A DNA stretch of 64,000 nucleotides from Zygnema cylindricum (taxonomy: Eukaryota; Streptophyta; Zygnematophyceae; Zygnematales; Zygnemataceae): assembly GCA_037447655.1 (NCBI GenBank), contig JBBHKE010000729.1, forward strand, positions 62,001 to 126,000, given 5' to 3'. The number at the start of each line of letters is the position of its first letter. The first letter of the stretch is position 1. Below are positions 33,200 to 45,849 of the stretch, piece after piece. The notes under the pieces were generated by a model. That model had not been told where the DNA came from and did no database searches. It saw only the letters and a program-made list of their open reading frames with translations. The position numbers and the translations under genes were made by a program.

Positions 33200-34190
33200 A
33201 GGGATTATTCTTAAATCACAACAAACCCTAAAACAATGCGTACACAGACAAAACAAAATGCATACATAGACGCGACAAAATGCATACACAAACAAGCATT
33301 TATAATAAATTCTAAACGAAGCTCGAACCTATATATACATTTGTGAGATGTGAACAACTCACTATGTGTCAAAATAACCAACATAACTTCCACTAAGCCG
33401 TATTTATCCATAGTAAGATACTAGTGCAAATAAACTAATCGGTAATGTACACATGAGAGTCAACCAATCGTAAAAGTACACCTGTCTGAAAGTACGACAC
33501 TGAACAACACAAATTAGACTGTTGAAACCTTAGATGATCACGTAACTAGAAAATGTCATAATCAACATTAAATTATTAATACACATGAGACATACCATTG
33601 TTGTTCCATATATTTACAAGGACACACAATCTCATACAACGGCATGATGATTCATGCTAAGTCACACAACAAGACTCCTCGAAATTCTTTAAAGAATCCG
33701 GGACGTCCAAAAATAAACATCGTGTGATTGCGCGACTTTATGTCCCCACAAATTGAAAGATAACTGCGGCCTTTGTTCGCCGTTCGTCGATCTTATTTGG
33801 CACCCTTGGTGTCGCTTTGCATGGTCACAAAAATGCAAGTGAAATCCGCGTGAGTCGACAAATATCCCATGACTGTCGCGAAGCAAGTTCACCTCCACTT
33901 GCCGAAATAACAACGTACAACCGAAATATTTTCCGTATCGCAACCACGTCCTATTTCATACATTTCACAGCGGATCGCTTTGCGATCCGCCGTCCATTTC
34001 ACAACGCATTTCCCGCCACTCAATTAGTCATTCAAGCCCCTTTAAATGTATTTGTACATTCACTCTCCCAATTCGCATATCCATTCCAACCACCACATTA
34101 CATCCAATATTTAATTACGCACGCGAATACGCTCGCGCACGAAACATCGTGTACGCACAAAACTAACTTTTCACAAACAACTAGTTCAAA
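33200..34190. other. orphan segment without retrotransposon similarity
   Basis: No LTR, Gag or Pol similarity and no convincing frame are visible. It is AT-rich in its first part and CpG-richer later. It contains a perfect 9-bp hairpin (33970-33990). A 23-nt direct repeat brackets the region: 33059-33081 inside the gag fragment and 34191-34213 directly before the copia-J LTR. It could be a remnant of another transposon class or unique host DNA. Confidence 0.5.
33970..33990. other. perfect short hairpin
   Basis: GCGGATCGC, loop TTT, GCGATCCGC: nine paired bases and a three-base loop. No function is implied by its surroundings, and no T-run follows that would make it terminator-like. Confidence 0.6.
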
Positions 34191-34213
34191 TCGCAAAGGA
34201 TGGAAGGTGAGAG

Positions 34214-35204
34214 TGTTGAAATTTGAGTGTTTTTTTTTGGTATCTTCTAGGTCATAAGTTGCATAAATAAAAGACATTAAGGAAGCTGAGGCAGCCTGTC
34301 TCCAACTCCTCTCTAAGGTCCCCACACTTACTGTAGTCACTAAAGACCAGTGAAAGAGTTTGAGCCATGGCTGCCTAAGCCTCTCTAAGAGACAAACATC
34401 ATATCAGGTCACCCTTACCAAAAGGGCTGCCAGATCCAGGATTCGATCGTGGTACCTCCTATTCGTCAGACTAGCCAATAGCCGATAACTTCGCCCTATA
34501 GTCTAGAACATGTGTTGAGATACATAGGATTTAATAGCTATTTATATAATTATACAATAGAAATTTCATTTAACGGACGCAAAAGCAAGGAATTCGTTGT
34601 ACAATAAACATCTGACGAAATAAATGAAGACGTACATTTATTTCGACGGCTTATATTAAAAGCCAACCAGAATCGGACGGCCATGGTGAGCGTCGAATAC
34701 GCAAAATGGACTTTTTAGTAGGTTTGTGGTTGTTCACCCTTTGAATGACACGTGGCAGCATCATATTCGATTGTGGAATCTTCGGGAAGTATGAGGACGA
34801 GTCCGGATTTGACAAGCGTCCACGATGTACAATGGACATATAGAAAGTACTTCAGGTCCAATACCTTTTTGTACTATAAAGAGTTTTGATTGGATCCGTA
34901 CTTAATAAGTTTAGAGAGGGGATTAGGACTTAGGCAAATCTTGGTTACCCACCTCTCTCCAAAAGAGCTTATGTACAAAAGGTTATTTTTGACCAGTGAT
35001 AATTTACTCCTTAGGAGAGCAAATTTAGAGATCCTTTTTGAAGCAAACTCAAAGGAGTTTGCTCTTCACAGGGGTGAAATCATATCACGCAATAGTCTGT
35101 ATGGGTGATAATCAAACTTGGTCAAAGGCAAAGGGGCAAGAGCTGTCCTTGGAGCTTCAAGTGAGCTACCTACTTTGAGCACCAATGGAGGTCTCAGAGT
35201 TGCA
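34214..35204 (+). repeat. copia-J 5' LTR
   Basis: 991 bp, TGTTGAAATTTG to GAGTTGCA. It has GAGCCATGGCTGCC, an antisense tRNA-like module (34427-34508), a G-box ACACGTGGC (about 34750), and hairpins GCAAACTC-AAAG-GAGTTTGC (35043-35062) and TTCAC-AGGG-GTGAA (35065-35078). The gag ATG is at 35186. The following GGTTATGGGCCCACC (35205-35219) is an exact 15-base complement of the initiator-tRNA anticodon arm. Confidence 0.88.
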
Positions 35205-38200
35205 GGTTATGGGCCCACCCTCTAGGGTGCCCATCTTTAATGGAACAGGCTTCGTATACTGAGAGAGTATGATGACGAAGCTCTATGTGAAAAATGGTTT
35301 TGGGGGATAGTGAGTGGGCAAGTGAAGCGTCCATCCAGTTTAGCCATACCTCCAAGGTTTGGGGGAAGCAGGATTACCATAAAAGCAGATCCAGCTCCAC
35401 TGGAGGATTTGGAGGATTGGGAGATCATTGTGATGGACAAAGAGTAAGAAAATGAGACAGTCACATTGATAGCAACACCCATAGCAACCGGTTCAGTGTT
35501 CATGTCACCTATTCCCAACAATGAGGATAATGATGTTGATACTTGGGACTACAACAATATGTAGGCAAAGCATTTCATTCTCCAAAATCTTCCTCAAGGA
35601 CTTACATCTCTTTATTTGCAGGTAGAAAGAGCATCCGATCTGTGGATTGCCCTCATTGAGTACATTGGAGTGGTACGATTCAGCAACAACAGTTGGTTGA
35701 TCAAAAGATAGATGCATATGCATACAAAAGGGGGAATATGCTAGATTTTTGTAATGAGCTTGCAACTCTTTTTATGGAGCTCAAAAGTGCTAGACCGGTA
35801 GAAACCGAAAAGCTGAAGGTTAACTGCTTACTCATGAAGTTACCCGATGAATACGAGAACAAAGTCAACCGTGTGCAAGATTTGCCGGACTCTAGGAGGA
35901 TTTGTAATTTTGTGGTAGGGATGATTCTCGTTCGAGAGAATACGATAGAGATCCGGAGGGGAGGCAAGAGTGGAAAAGCTTTGGCAACCCGGATCGATTG
36001 GAGGAACAAAGAACACAAATAGCAGGTTAAAAAATATGGAGGAGGAGGACAGACAAATGAATTCGATGAGTCCATATCGAGGGTCTCAAAGGGGTTGTTG
36101 CAACTGAGAGATCTCTATTGGCCGTTAGAGTAGGCAACTCACACGAAGCCCCTAGGATAACCCTGACTCCTTTGAGTTTGAACATGAATAACTGCCACCC
36201 TGCAAAAAAAAAACCTAGACCACCTTCACCTCATGAAGACAAGACTCTCTTGAGTTAATTGCAAAAAGAATCTTAAAATTTGCTCCCCTGAACAGAAAGT
36301 TATGAATGGTCAAAAATGACCTTTTGTACAGGAGCTCTCTCATAGAGAGGCGGCTACCCAATATTTGCCTAAGTCCTAATCCCCTCTCTAAACCCTTTAC
36401 TACTAGAGTACGGATCCAATCAGAACACTATAATTTAAAGATTGTACTGGAGCCAAGGTAATTTATGTACGGCCATTATACGACATGGCCATTCCGTGGA
36501 CGCGTGTCATATTCGGACTCGTCCTAATGCTTTCTGGAGGTACCACAAACTAATGTGATTCTGCCACCTGTCATTTGATGCGTGAATGACCACAAACCGC
36601 CAAAAATTCCAGTTTGTGTATTCTGCCTTTACCATGGCCGCCTGATTCAAGTCGAATTAATCTTCTATGACTACGACAAGTGTGAAGACCTGATAAAGAG
36701 GAGTTGGAGGCATGCTACCTCAGCTTCCTTTTTGTCTTTTATTTATACAATTTGTGACCTAGAAAATATCCAAAAGAAAAACCACTAATTTCTACATTTG
36801 TGTAATTTTTGCAAGAAACCGGGATACTATATTTTTTGGAGTGTACTAATCTAACCGAACTTTGGTTAAAGGAGGGGTAGATTGGTGGACCTCCGAGAGG
36901 AAAGAAAAAGGCCCTTGTGACGCAGGTACTTAAGGAGGATTCCAAAGACGAGGACAATGAGCTCTTGTTGGATGAGGAGTTGGAGGCAAAACCGAGGCCG
37001 AATTTCCACGTAAGCAAAAATTTGTCTTCGGTGGATTGAAAGGTGAAACTGGTTGCACTATGGATTCACGTGCCTCCAAACACATGTGTAAGGGCAAACA
37101 CATGTTAACAAAAATGAGAAAAATTCTCACTGTAGAGATAGAGTATGAGGATGGGAGGATAGTCACTACTTTTTTTGTAGGATCGACAGATCAGAAAGTG
37201 TTAGTGGAAATAATGACATCAATTATTACATTTTCAGATATGTTGCTTATTCCAGAGTTAAAGAAAAACCTCATCACTACTTATGTGTTAGAGGATAAGG
37301 GTTTTGACATTAGCACTAGGAAAGGAGTACTTACTGCTAGTTTTGAGGAATAAGTTTATTTCACTGCTGAAAAAGTTAGCCAAGGGATGTTTAGGCTGCT
37401 TTTAAGCAATAAAAAGAAGAAACTTTACTCTGCTGGTTGTCATGATATAATGTTGTGGCATAAGAGGCTTGGGCATGTGAATCAAGATGAGTTAAAAGAG
37501 ATGAAAAAGATGGGAGTAGTGGAAGGGATTTAATTTGGTGAGAATGAGAATCTAAGTGATTGTGGTGGATGTGCTCAAGGTAAAGCACACAGATTACCTT
37601 TCCCACAAACCGCCACTTATAAAGAAGAAAAAATTTTAAATTTGGTACACACGGATATCTGGGGACCGGCTAAAGTGCCGTCGACGGGGGGGAAAAGATT
37701 TATGATGACCATCACTGATGATTGGTCTCGGTACTCCAAGGAATATTTTTTAAAAAACAAATCAGAGGCTCCGGAATATTTTAAGCAATATAAAGCATGG
37801 AGTGAGAAAGTCCATGAAACCTCAGTCAAGAGAGTAAGGAGTGACAATGGTGGAGAGTATACCTCCAACCAGTTTGAGAATTTTTTGCGAGAAGATGGAG
37901 TACAACACCAAAAGACAGTATTAGAAAATCCGAAACAGAATGGTGTAGTCGAAAGGTTAAACGGGACACTAACTGATAGTGCCAAAGTATGTTGTCGGAT
38001 AAAATGATAAGAAAAAGGTTTTGGGCCGAAGCAATGAACTGTGCAAATTACCTCAAAACTAGAGTTCTTACTTCGGCGGTAAAAGAATAAAACGTCGTAT
38101 GAGAGATGGATCGGTCTAAAACCAGATATATCACACCTAAAAGTTTTTGGCAGTCAAGTGTTCAGTCTAGATACAAATCGGTCAATTAGAAATTAGATCC

Positions 38201-40252
38201 TAAAGGAGAACCGGGAAAGTTGTTGGGATATGATGAGGACCTTAAAAGATATAGAGTTAATGATCTAAAAAGGGGAGATATAATCTTAGTAAAGCATCTA
38301 GTAGTTATGGATGAAGGAAAATTTGTGGATCCCTTCAAGTATACAAAGTCAGTAAAAATCAGATTTGAATCGGAAAATTCCGATGACTTTGAGCTTCATA
38401 GCTATCCAGGTTTCAAAAAAGATAATATCCTTGCAGGTACAAATCAACCGTGAAAACTCTACCGTGGAAACAACAGTGACAACTTTACCCGAAAAAGAAG
38501 ACATGGTGGAAATAGATCCATAACCGAGGGACGAGGAAAAGCCGAGATTGTTCGAAAAAATCGACAGAACCATCTACTGCAACAACAGCTTTTGAGGGAG
38601 GAAAGAGAAGAAGTAAAAGGCTGCAACAAAAACAAGTTAATAACAAGGTAACTAAATTATCTCATCCGGATGAACCTCAGACTTATGGAGAGGCAATGAA
38701 CTGCCCGGAGAGAAATCGGTGGAAAACAACCATCAATGAGGAAATGGCCTCAATTATGGCAGCAGATACTTCAAAGCTGGTGGATTTTTTACCTAATCAT
38801 AAACCAATTGGTTGTAAGTGGGTGTTCAAACTTAAATTAAACCCGGAGAACACCATCGAGCATTATAAGACTCGGATAGTGACATAGGGGTTTACCGAAA
38901 AAGAGGGAATTAACAACGAGGAAACCTCTGCCCCGATCATCAAATTTCCCTCCGTCCAAATACTTCTCAGTCTGGCAGCAGCGTAAGACATGGAGGTGCA
39001 CCAGATGGACATCAAAAGTAGCCTTCTTGCATGGAGAACTAGAAGAGGAGATCTTCATGCGACAACCCGAAGGATTTGTGGAACAAGGAGAGGAGAGTAA
39101 AGTATGTCGGCTGATCAAATCCCTTTATGGTTTGAAACAGGCGCCCGGCAGTGGAACAAAAAGCTAGACAAGTTATTTACCGGTCTGGGATATATCCGAA
39201 TCAGTTCAGATCACTCAATCTATGTATTTGAGGATGAGGAAGGTGTTATTTTTATTGCACTTTATGTTGATGATTTGCTAGTTTTATGTAAATCAATGGA
39301 TAAAATTAACAAACTGAAAACAAATCTAAAAGGAAGGTTTGAGATGAAAGATATGGGAGAGGCAAAAAATGTTTTGGGAATTCAAGTAGAGAGAGATAGA
39401 GAAAGGAAAATAATTAGATTAACCCAGAAAGAGGCCATTGGGAACATGTTAAAAGTGTTTCAGATAGATAAGGGCAATAGTTGTACAACTCCAATGGAGC
39501 TAAAGAAAGGATGTGAGGGGAGTGTGGAAGATGGGGTCATAATCTTAGATGATGGACTAGGTCTTAAAGAAAAAAAGTCCATGCAGATGATTTCTTACAG
39601 ACAAGTAGTGGGCAGCCTAAACTATTTTATAAATTCTACCAGGCAGGATTTAGCTGTAGCTGTAGGCGTGCTGAGCAAACGTCTGAATGCTCCAAATAAA
39701 GGAGATTAGGAGGCAACTAACAGAGTCTTTAGATATCAGATAGGGACTAGGGAGCTATGGTTGCATTTGGGTGGGGGGAATACTGACATTAATACTTGGA
39801 GTGATGCCAATTATAGGGATGCTCTAACGAGGAGATCTACTTTTGGATATGTATTGTACGTGGGTGATAGGGCTTGCTGCTAGAGCAGCAAACAGAAAAA
39901 GATTATTGCTCAGTCCACCATAGAGGCTAAGTATATGGCATTTTTATCTAATGTAAAAGAGTTGATGTGGGTGAAATCTTTGCTGGGTGAACTTGGTCAT
40001 CTTAAGAGTGGTGTGAAGAAAAAAAATTGTGACAATCAGGCAACCATTGCCATTACTGCCAATCCTAAACACCATTTTAAGGCTAAACACATGGTTATTA
40101 GACTAAGCTTTGTTAGGAAAAAAGTAGAAAACAAAATAATTAGTCTATAATGTAGACCAAAAAGTGAGATGGTGGCAAATATGATGACCAAGCCTGTACT
40201 TTCTCCTAAGTTATTTTGCTACAGGGAGAAGTGTGGTCTCTAATTGAAGAGT
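35186..40252 (+). pseudogene. copia-J Gag-Pol remnant
   Basis: Gag starts in the LTR with MGPPSRVPIFNGTGF and an early stop, and is readable at 35693-36022. The knuckle region KGLCNFCKKPGYY is split by the solo LTR. The protease motif is MDSRASKHMC (37061), with the active-site Gly changed to Arg. The integrase zinc site is near 37455-37572 and the core at 37642-38007 (VHTDIWGPAKVPS, DNGGEYTSN, NGVVERLN). The linker has VYDLKR-type sequence (38250). RT starts at 38700 and keeps YVDD near 39262; RNase H runs 39590-40150 with several stops. It ends with a purine tract (AATAAAGGGAG, 40261-40271). Confidence 0.9.
36099..36796 (-). repeat. solo copia LTR in copia-J gag
   Basis: In minus orientation it reads TGTAGAAATTAG (from 36796) to CAGTTGCA (36099), 698 bp. 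It is shorter than its relatives and so internally deleted. Flanking five bases GTTGT (36094-36098) and TTTGT (36797-36801) differ at one position and look like a target duplication. Removing the LTR and one flank restores KGLCNFCKKPGYY in Gag. It carries an ACGCGTGTC box and the hairpin remnant. Confidence 0.82.
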
Positions 40253-40271
40253 GACTAGAAAATAAAGGGAG

Positions 40272-40549
40272 TGTAGAAATTAGAGGTTTTTTTTTTGTTG
40301 TTTTCTAGGTTATAACTTGTATAAATAAAAGACAAAAAAGAAGCTGACGCATCTTGTCTCCAACTCCTCTCTCAGGTCCCCACACTTACCATAGTCAATA
40401 AAGACAAAGAAGGAGTTTGAGCCATGGCTGCCTAAGCCTCTCAAAGAGACAAACATCATATAAGGTCACCCTTACCAAAAAGGCTGCCAGATCCAAGATT
40501 CGATCCTGGTACGTCATTTCCATCATACTAGCCGTTAGCCAGTAGCTTT
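40272..40549 (+). repeat. copia-J 3' LTR, first part
   Basis: TGTAGAAATTAGAGG onward, with CACTTACCATAGTCA, GAGCCATGGCTGCCTAAGC and GATTCGATCCTGGTAC. It is broken at GCTTT (40545-40549) by the insertion of copia-K and continues at 51135. Confidence 0.85.
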
Positions 40550-41474
40550 TGTTGAAAAAGGGTATTTTATATTCTATCTTTTTGGTCTATGGTTACTCTA
40601 TAGTTCTCATACTTGTCATAGTCACTGAGAACTAGAAAGTAGCCGTGGTTGTCTCATGCAGATAGGAAGGTAAGAAGACAGGCAGAAGACAAAGCCCCTG
40701 CAAAACTTAAACTGCCAGCAGCAGGATTTGATCCATAGACCTATGGATAACAGCCGTACGGCGTGACTGTTCGCTTTATCCAACAAGTTTTGATGAAACG
40801 TTATGTCGATTGTACGCGACGACATACAAAACAAAATGAAACGTGAGACGTATAGTACCTCACAAAATACTGTACCATACGAAACGACATTTAATTTCCA
40901 ATGGACAAAATCAAATGTCGTTCGCGATCGACGGCTCACGGAGGAGCCGAAATTCCGGAGTGGACATTTGGCGGTTTGCAAGCCAATATCGGCGGACAAC
41001 ACGTGGCGTGATATGGTTGGACGGCGGATATTACGGGGGGGGGCAGCTACGACTCAAAAATTGAAACGCGTTAGCGGAGCGGCCATACCATACTATCGTC
41101 GTACAAGAAGTACAACGATACCTGTACCTTCTTGTACCTTACAGTCATTTGACAGGTTAGGGTGCACTAGAAGTAGGTTTAAAGAGGGAGCTTAGGAATA
41201 AGAAAAAATCAAGGTAGCCGCCTCTCTCCCAGAGTGCTTCTGTATTTATAGGCCATCTTTGGCCGGCCATAACTTAATGCTCGAGTGAGCAATTTCAATG
41301 GTTATTTTTGCTGCAGACTCATGGGAGTCCAAGCTACACAGAGATGTAGTTGGTCAGAGTTTTTCCGTCCTAGGGTGGGACTTATTTTACGCCAAAGTCA
41401 AAAGTGCAAATACTATCTTAGAGGCTTCAGATAAGCTAGACATTCTGTGTACCAATGGAGGTCACAGAATTACA
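40550..41474 (+). repeat. copia-K 5' LTR
   Basis: 925 bp, TGTTGAAAAAGGG to GAATTACA. It contains an antisense tRNA-like module (40711-40792), an ACACGTGGC box (about 40997), TATTTATA before GGCCATCTTTGGCC (about 41240), and hairpins GCTCGAGTGAGC, GACTC-ATGG-GAGTC (41316-41329) and a CTACA/TGTAG pair. The gag ATG is at 41455, inside the LTR. The next bases CGTTATAGGCCCACG are a mutated initiator-tRNA site. Confidence 0.9.
40711..40792 (-). other. antisense tRNA-like module in copia-K LTR
   Basis: On the minus strand GTTGGATAAAGCG (A-box-like) is followed by a possible anticodon stem (ACAGTC...GGCTGT) and, 38 nt after the A-box, GGATCAAATCC (B-box-like; the tRNA consensus is GGTTCRANNCC). No clear acceptor stem is seen. 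The same arrangement occurs at 50343-50425 in the partner LTR. Confidence 0.5.
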
Positions 41475-44400
41475 CGTTATAGGCCCACGCTCTAGGGTGC
41501 CATTTTTCAATGGAACAGGGTTCATTTATTGGGAAACCATGATGAGGGGTGCATTGTTTGAAAAAGGCTATGTGGCATTGTGAGTGGCAGTGTGCGTCGG
41601 CCAACCGCAAAATTGGGAGTTCCACCAGGGCTTGGAGGATCCCAATTCACAAGAGGATCTACGGGGGCACAAGAAGTACAGGATGTTGGAAAAAACATCG
41701 TGTTGGACACAGGGAAGGAGAAAGGGAAGGAGAAACTCACACCGATGGCTACAAGATTGGCTCCAGTAGCAGATGTTCAGAAAACTGAGGCGAATGATAC
41801 TAAAATATGGGATTTCAACAATACTGTGACAACTCATTTTACTATCGGGCGTCTCACTCAAGGAGTGGCTACACCTCATCTTAATGTAGATAGGGCAGAC
41901 GAGTTGTTGGAAGCTTTTGTCAACATTTACAAGAGTGGTACGATTCAGCAGCAGAAGCTTGATGATCAGAAGGTACAAACATATGTGTACAAAGGGGGAA
42001 AGATGTTATATTTTTGTAATGACTTGGCTGGGTTGTTCATGGAGTTAGAGAGTGCAGGGAAAATAGAGAGCGAGAAAGAGAAGGTGAATACTTTGTTAAT
42101 AAAACTCCCAGATGATTATGAGAACATTGTTAAAAGGGTTCAGGATTTGTCAGATCATCTTTGGATTTGGAACTCTGTTGTGGGGATGATTTTGGTTCGG
42201 GAATGCACAATTGAGATTCATAGGGGAGGAAAGAGTGTTCAAGCCTTGGCTGCTGGTACTAACTGGGGGGATATGGATTCCAAGAAACCTTATGGGAACT
42301 TTGGTGGAGGAGGAAGAGGGAATCATAACGGATCTGGACCAAGGGCTTCGAAGGGGCTTTGCCATTTTTGGAAGAAGCCGGGACACTACATGGTGGAGTG
42401 CACTAAGTTGACGAAGTTGAGATTGAAGGAGAAACCGATTTGAAAATCGGCCGCAAGGGAAAAGAAGGCATTTGTGGCGCCAAAAGTCATGGGAGAGGAC
42501 TCTAATGATGACGATAGAGAACTTCTCCTCAAAGAGGAGTTGGAGGTGAAAGGTGAGCCGGAGATTCCAAAGAGGCAAAAGTGTGTTTTCGGTGGAGTGA
42601 AAGAAGCTCCTGAAGAAGGTTGGATCATTGATTCAAGAGCCTCTATGCATATGTGTAGAGAGAAACCATTGTTTAACAAAATGAGAAAAATCCCTACTAT
42701 AGAGATAGAGTATGGGGATGGGAGAATAGTGACCACTAATTTAGTGGGATCAATAGATCTGAGAGTCTTACTTGATGGTAAGGCATCTATAGTCACTTTC
42801 TCTCATGTACTTTTTATTCCAGAGTTGAACAAGAATCTTATCTCTACGTTGATTTTAGATGATAAGGGTTTTGAGACTAGTACTAAGGATAGAGTCTTTA
42901 TTGCTAGTTATAAGAATGAAGTGTACTTCACAGCTGAAAAGGGTAGCCAAAGAATGTTTAGGCTGAATTTGAGTAATGGTAAGACGGGAGTTTACTATGA
43001 TGGTGTACGTGATTTGATGATGTGGCATAAGAGATTGGGACATGTGCATCTAGATAGATTGAAGGAAATGAAGAAAATGGGTGTAGTTGAGGGAATAAAT
43101 TTTGGAGATAATGAGACTTTGGATGATTCTAGTGGGTGTGCTCAAGGAAAAGCTAACATATTGCCTTTTCCAAAAGCCGCAACATACAAGGGTGAAAAGG
43201 TATTAAATGTGGTTCATACTGACATATGGGGACACGCCAAAGTGCCATCAGTTGGAGGGAAAAGATTTATGTTTACTATCACTGATGATTGGTCTAGATA
43301 CTCCAGAGTATATTTCTTAAAAAACAAATCTGAGGCTTCGGCTTATTTTAACTAGTATAAAGCATGGAGTGAAAAGCTGCATGAGACACCTATAAAGAGA
43401 GTGAGGAGTGATAATGGGGGGGGGTTCACTTCTATTGACTTTGAGGATTACTTGAAAGAGGAAGGGGTTTAACACCAAAAGATTGTCCCAAAGAACCCAG
43501 AACAAAATGGTGTTGCCGAGAGACTAAATCGGACATTTAGTGATAGTGTCCGTAGTAGGTTGACAGATTAAAAGATAAGAAAACGTTTTTGGGCAGAAGC
43601 TATGAATTTTGCTAACTATCTCAAAAATAGAGTCCTTACCTCGACGGTAAAAAGACAAACACTTTATGAAAGATGGACCGGGAGAAAACCTAATATTTCA
43701 CACTTAAAGGTGTTTAGAAGACAAGTATTTAGTCTAAACACAGAAAAATCTGATTGGAAGTTAGATGCAATAGGAAAGCCAAGATACTTGGGTATGATGA
43801 AAATGTAAAAAGGTATAGAGTTTGTGATCTTAGAAGAGAATACATAATTCTAGTTAAACACTTGAGAGTTATGGATGAAGGAAAGTCCATAGATCCCTTT
43901 AAGTACACTAAACCGGTCAGAATTAGAATTGAATCCGAAAATGAGTTAGATTCAAATTCTTCTAACCAAACTTTAGTTCAGCCTTACCTTTCAGCGGAAG
44001 AGGAAAAACTGACCGAGAGTGACCGTCTCTTGGAGTCACAACTTCAGGTTCAAACCGAGGAAGAAAACGAGGAATTACCAAAAATGGACGATGAACATCC
44101 GGATATGGACTCCACGGATAGGGGAGAAGGTGAAATTGTTTGGAGAAACCCGAGATTACCCTCCATCCCAGCGTCAGAGTTTGAAGGAGGAAGGAGAAGC
44201 AGCAAGAGACTTAAAGCGAGATAAGTGAACAACAAGGTAACTAAGCTGTCACATTTGAGCAAACCCCAGACTTACTCGGAAGCAGTTAATAGTCCGAAAC
44301 GTAGTAGATGGGTGACAGCTATTAATGGCGAGATGGCTTCCATTGTGGATGCAAACACATGGGAGTTGGTGGATTCTCCTCCGGATGGAAAGCCAATAGA

Positions 44401-44609
44401 ATGCAAGTGGGTATTTAAGTTTAAGCTCAATCCGGATAATACTATTGAGCGATACAAGGCCCGATTTGTGGCAAAGGTGTTTACACAAAAGGAGGGAATC
44501 GATTATGAGGAGACCTTCGCTCCGGTTGTTAGATTTCCCTCCGGCCGGATTCTTCTTAGTCTAACAGCAGCGGAAGACATAGAAGTGCACCAGATGGACA
44601 TCAAAATCG
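41455..44609 (+). pseudogene. copia-K Gag, protease, integrase, start of RT
   Basis: Gag is readable from 41455 with a small shift near 41575, then to 42443. The zinc knuckle is CHFWKKPGHYMVEC, with the second Cys changed to Trp. The protease motif is IDSRASMHMC (42628), Gly to Arg as in copia-J. The integrase zinc site is near 43024-43140 (WHKRLGHVHLDR, GCAQGK) and the core follows (VHTDIWGHAKVPS, DNGGGFTSI, NGVAERLNR), with stops near 43355, 43470 and 43570. After a linker, RT reads ECKWVFKFKLNPDNTIERYKAR up to HQMDIK. There it is cut at 44609 by copia-L. Confidence 0.92.
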
Positions 44610-45784
44610 TGAAACTCTGAGACCTCCATTGGCCCTCAGAGTAAGCAGATCCAAAGAAGCTAATCTAGATAGTGCCAACTCCTAACTTGATATAAACCCA
44701 AATGACTGACCCCTTGACAATCAGAACCCAAATATAGATTCACCCCTGGAGAAATAACACTTTCTGTGTGGTAAGTTCCACCACAGAATGCAAAGTTAGA
44801 ATATGAGATTTAGACACATTCACCCACTTTGACTTTCCATTTAAAATGCAGCCACCCTGGCAGACAAAAACTCTGACCGACTACACCCGTGTGTAGCCTG
44901 GACTCCCCTGAGTCTGCAGCAAAAAGAATCACTAAAAATGGTCAAGTAAATTGATAGTTATGGCTGACCAAAGTTTGCCATTTATACAAGGTGCTCTCTG
45001 GGAGAGGCAACTACCTACCCAAAATTTTCTAAGTCCTATTCCCTCTCTAAAACTCTATCTACTGAAGTACGGCACCAATCAAATTACTGTGTCGTACATA
45101 AAAGTACAGGTGCCGATGTACTTTTTGTACGGCCATTGTACGACATGGCCAAAATGTCGACACGTGTCAAATCAGGATTAGTTCCTGTAATCTCCAAAAT
45201 TCTCGTAATCCAATGTTATCACGCCACGTGTCATCTGACGTGGCAAAGACCGTAAAACGCCAAAAGTACCTTTTCCGTGATCGCGGCGCCTATCGCGGCC
45301 GTCCGATCAAAACCGGCTATAATCCTAGCCGCTGAAATTCGACGCACGGTATTTGTTTCGCTATCGAAACAAATAAGCGGTATCCGTTCTGTCCCCAAAC
45401 CGTACTGCGTACTAATTCAAACTGTATCTATGCACTAAGTATCTATTAGCCGTTTAACGAATTAATCTACATAGGACGATCTAAATATTTATCACACCTT
45501 ATATATCGTAATATTAGTTCTAGACTTAACGGCTAAAGCTAACGGCTATGGCGACTTGACGGATGGTAGGTACCAAGATCAATTCTTGGGTCCGTCAAGT
45601 ACCTTTTGGTAAATCTACCTAATCCACCCCCTGTCTTCTCTAGTGAGCTTAGGCAGCCATGGCTCTAGCTCCCTATCAAGCCTCCACTGACTACAACAAG
45701 TGTGGGGGCTTGGAGAAGGGAGTTAGGGACAGACTGCCTTTGCTCTTTTTCTATAAAGACCTAGAAATTACTCAATTATCAACA
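44610..45784 (-). repeat. copia-L 3' LTR
   Basis: In element orientation it starts TGTTGATAATTG at 45784 after the tract AATAAGGGGAG and ends GAGTTTCA at 44610. It has a GCCATGGCTGCC block, a tRNA-like module (45520-45600), G-box-like CCACGTGTC and ACACGTGTC (about 45162 and 45231), and hairpin GACTC-AGGG-GAGTC near 44890-44905 followed by a CTACAC/GTGTAG pair. Confidence 0.9.
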
Positions 45785-45849
45785 CTCCCCTTATTTTCTA
45801 GTCTACTTCCTTTCAACTCTTACAAACAAATAAACAAACACTCCTTCCC

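Noticed and set aside
33817-34257. 146-codon plus frame in the orphan segment.
   Set aside because: It runs into the copia-J LTR, shows no conserved motif and has composition expected of non-coding DNA.
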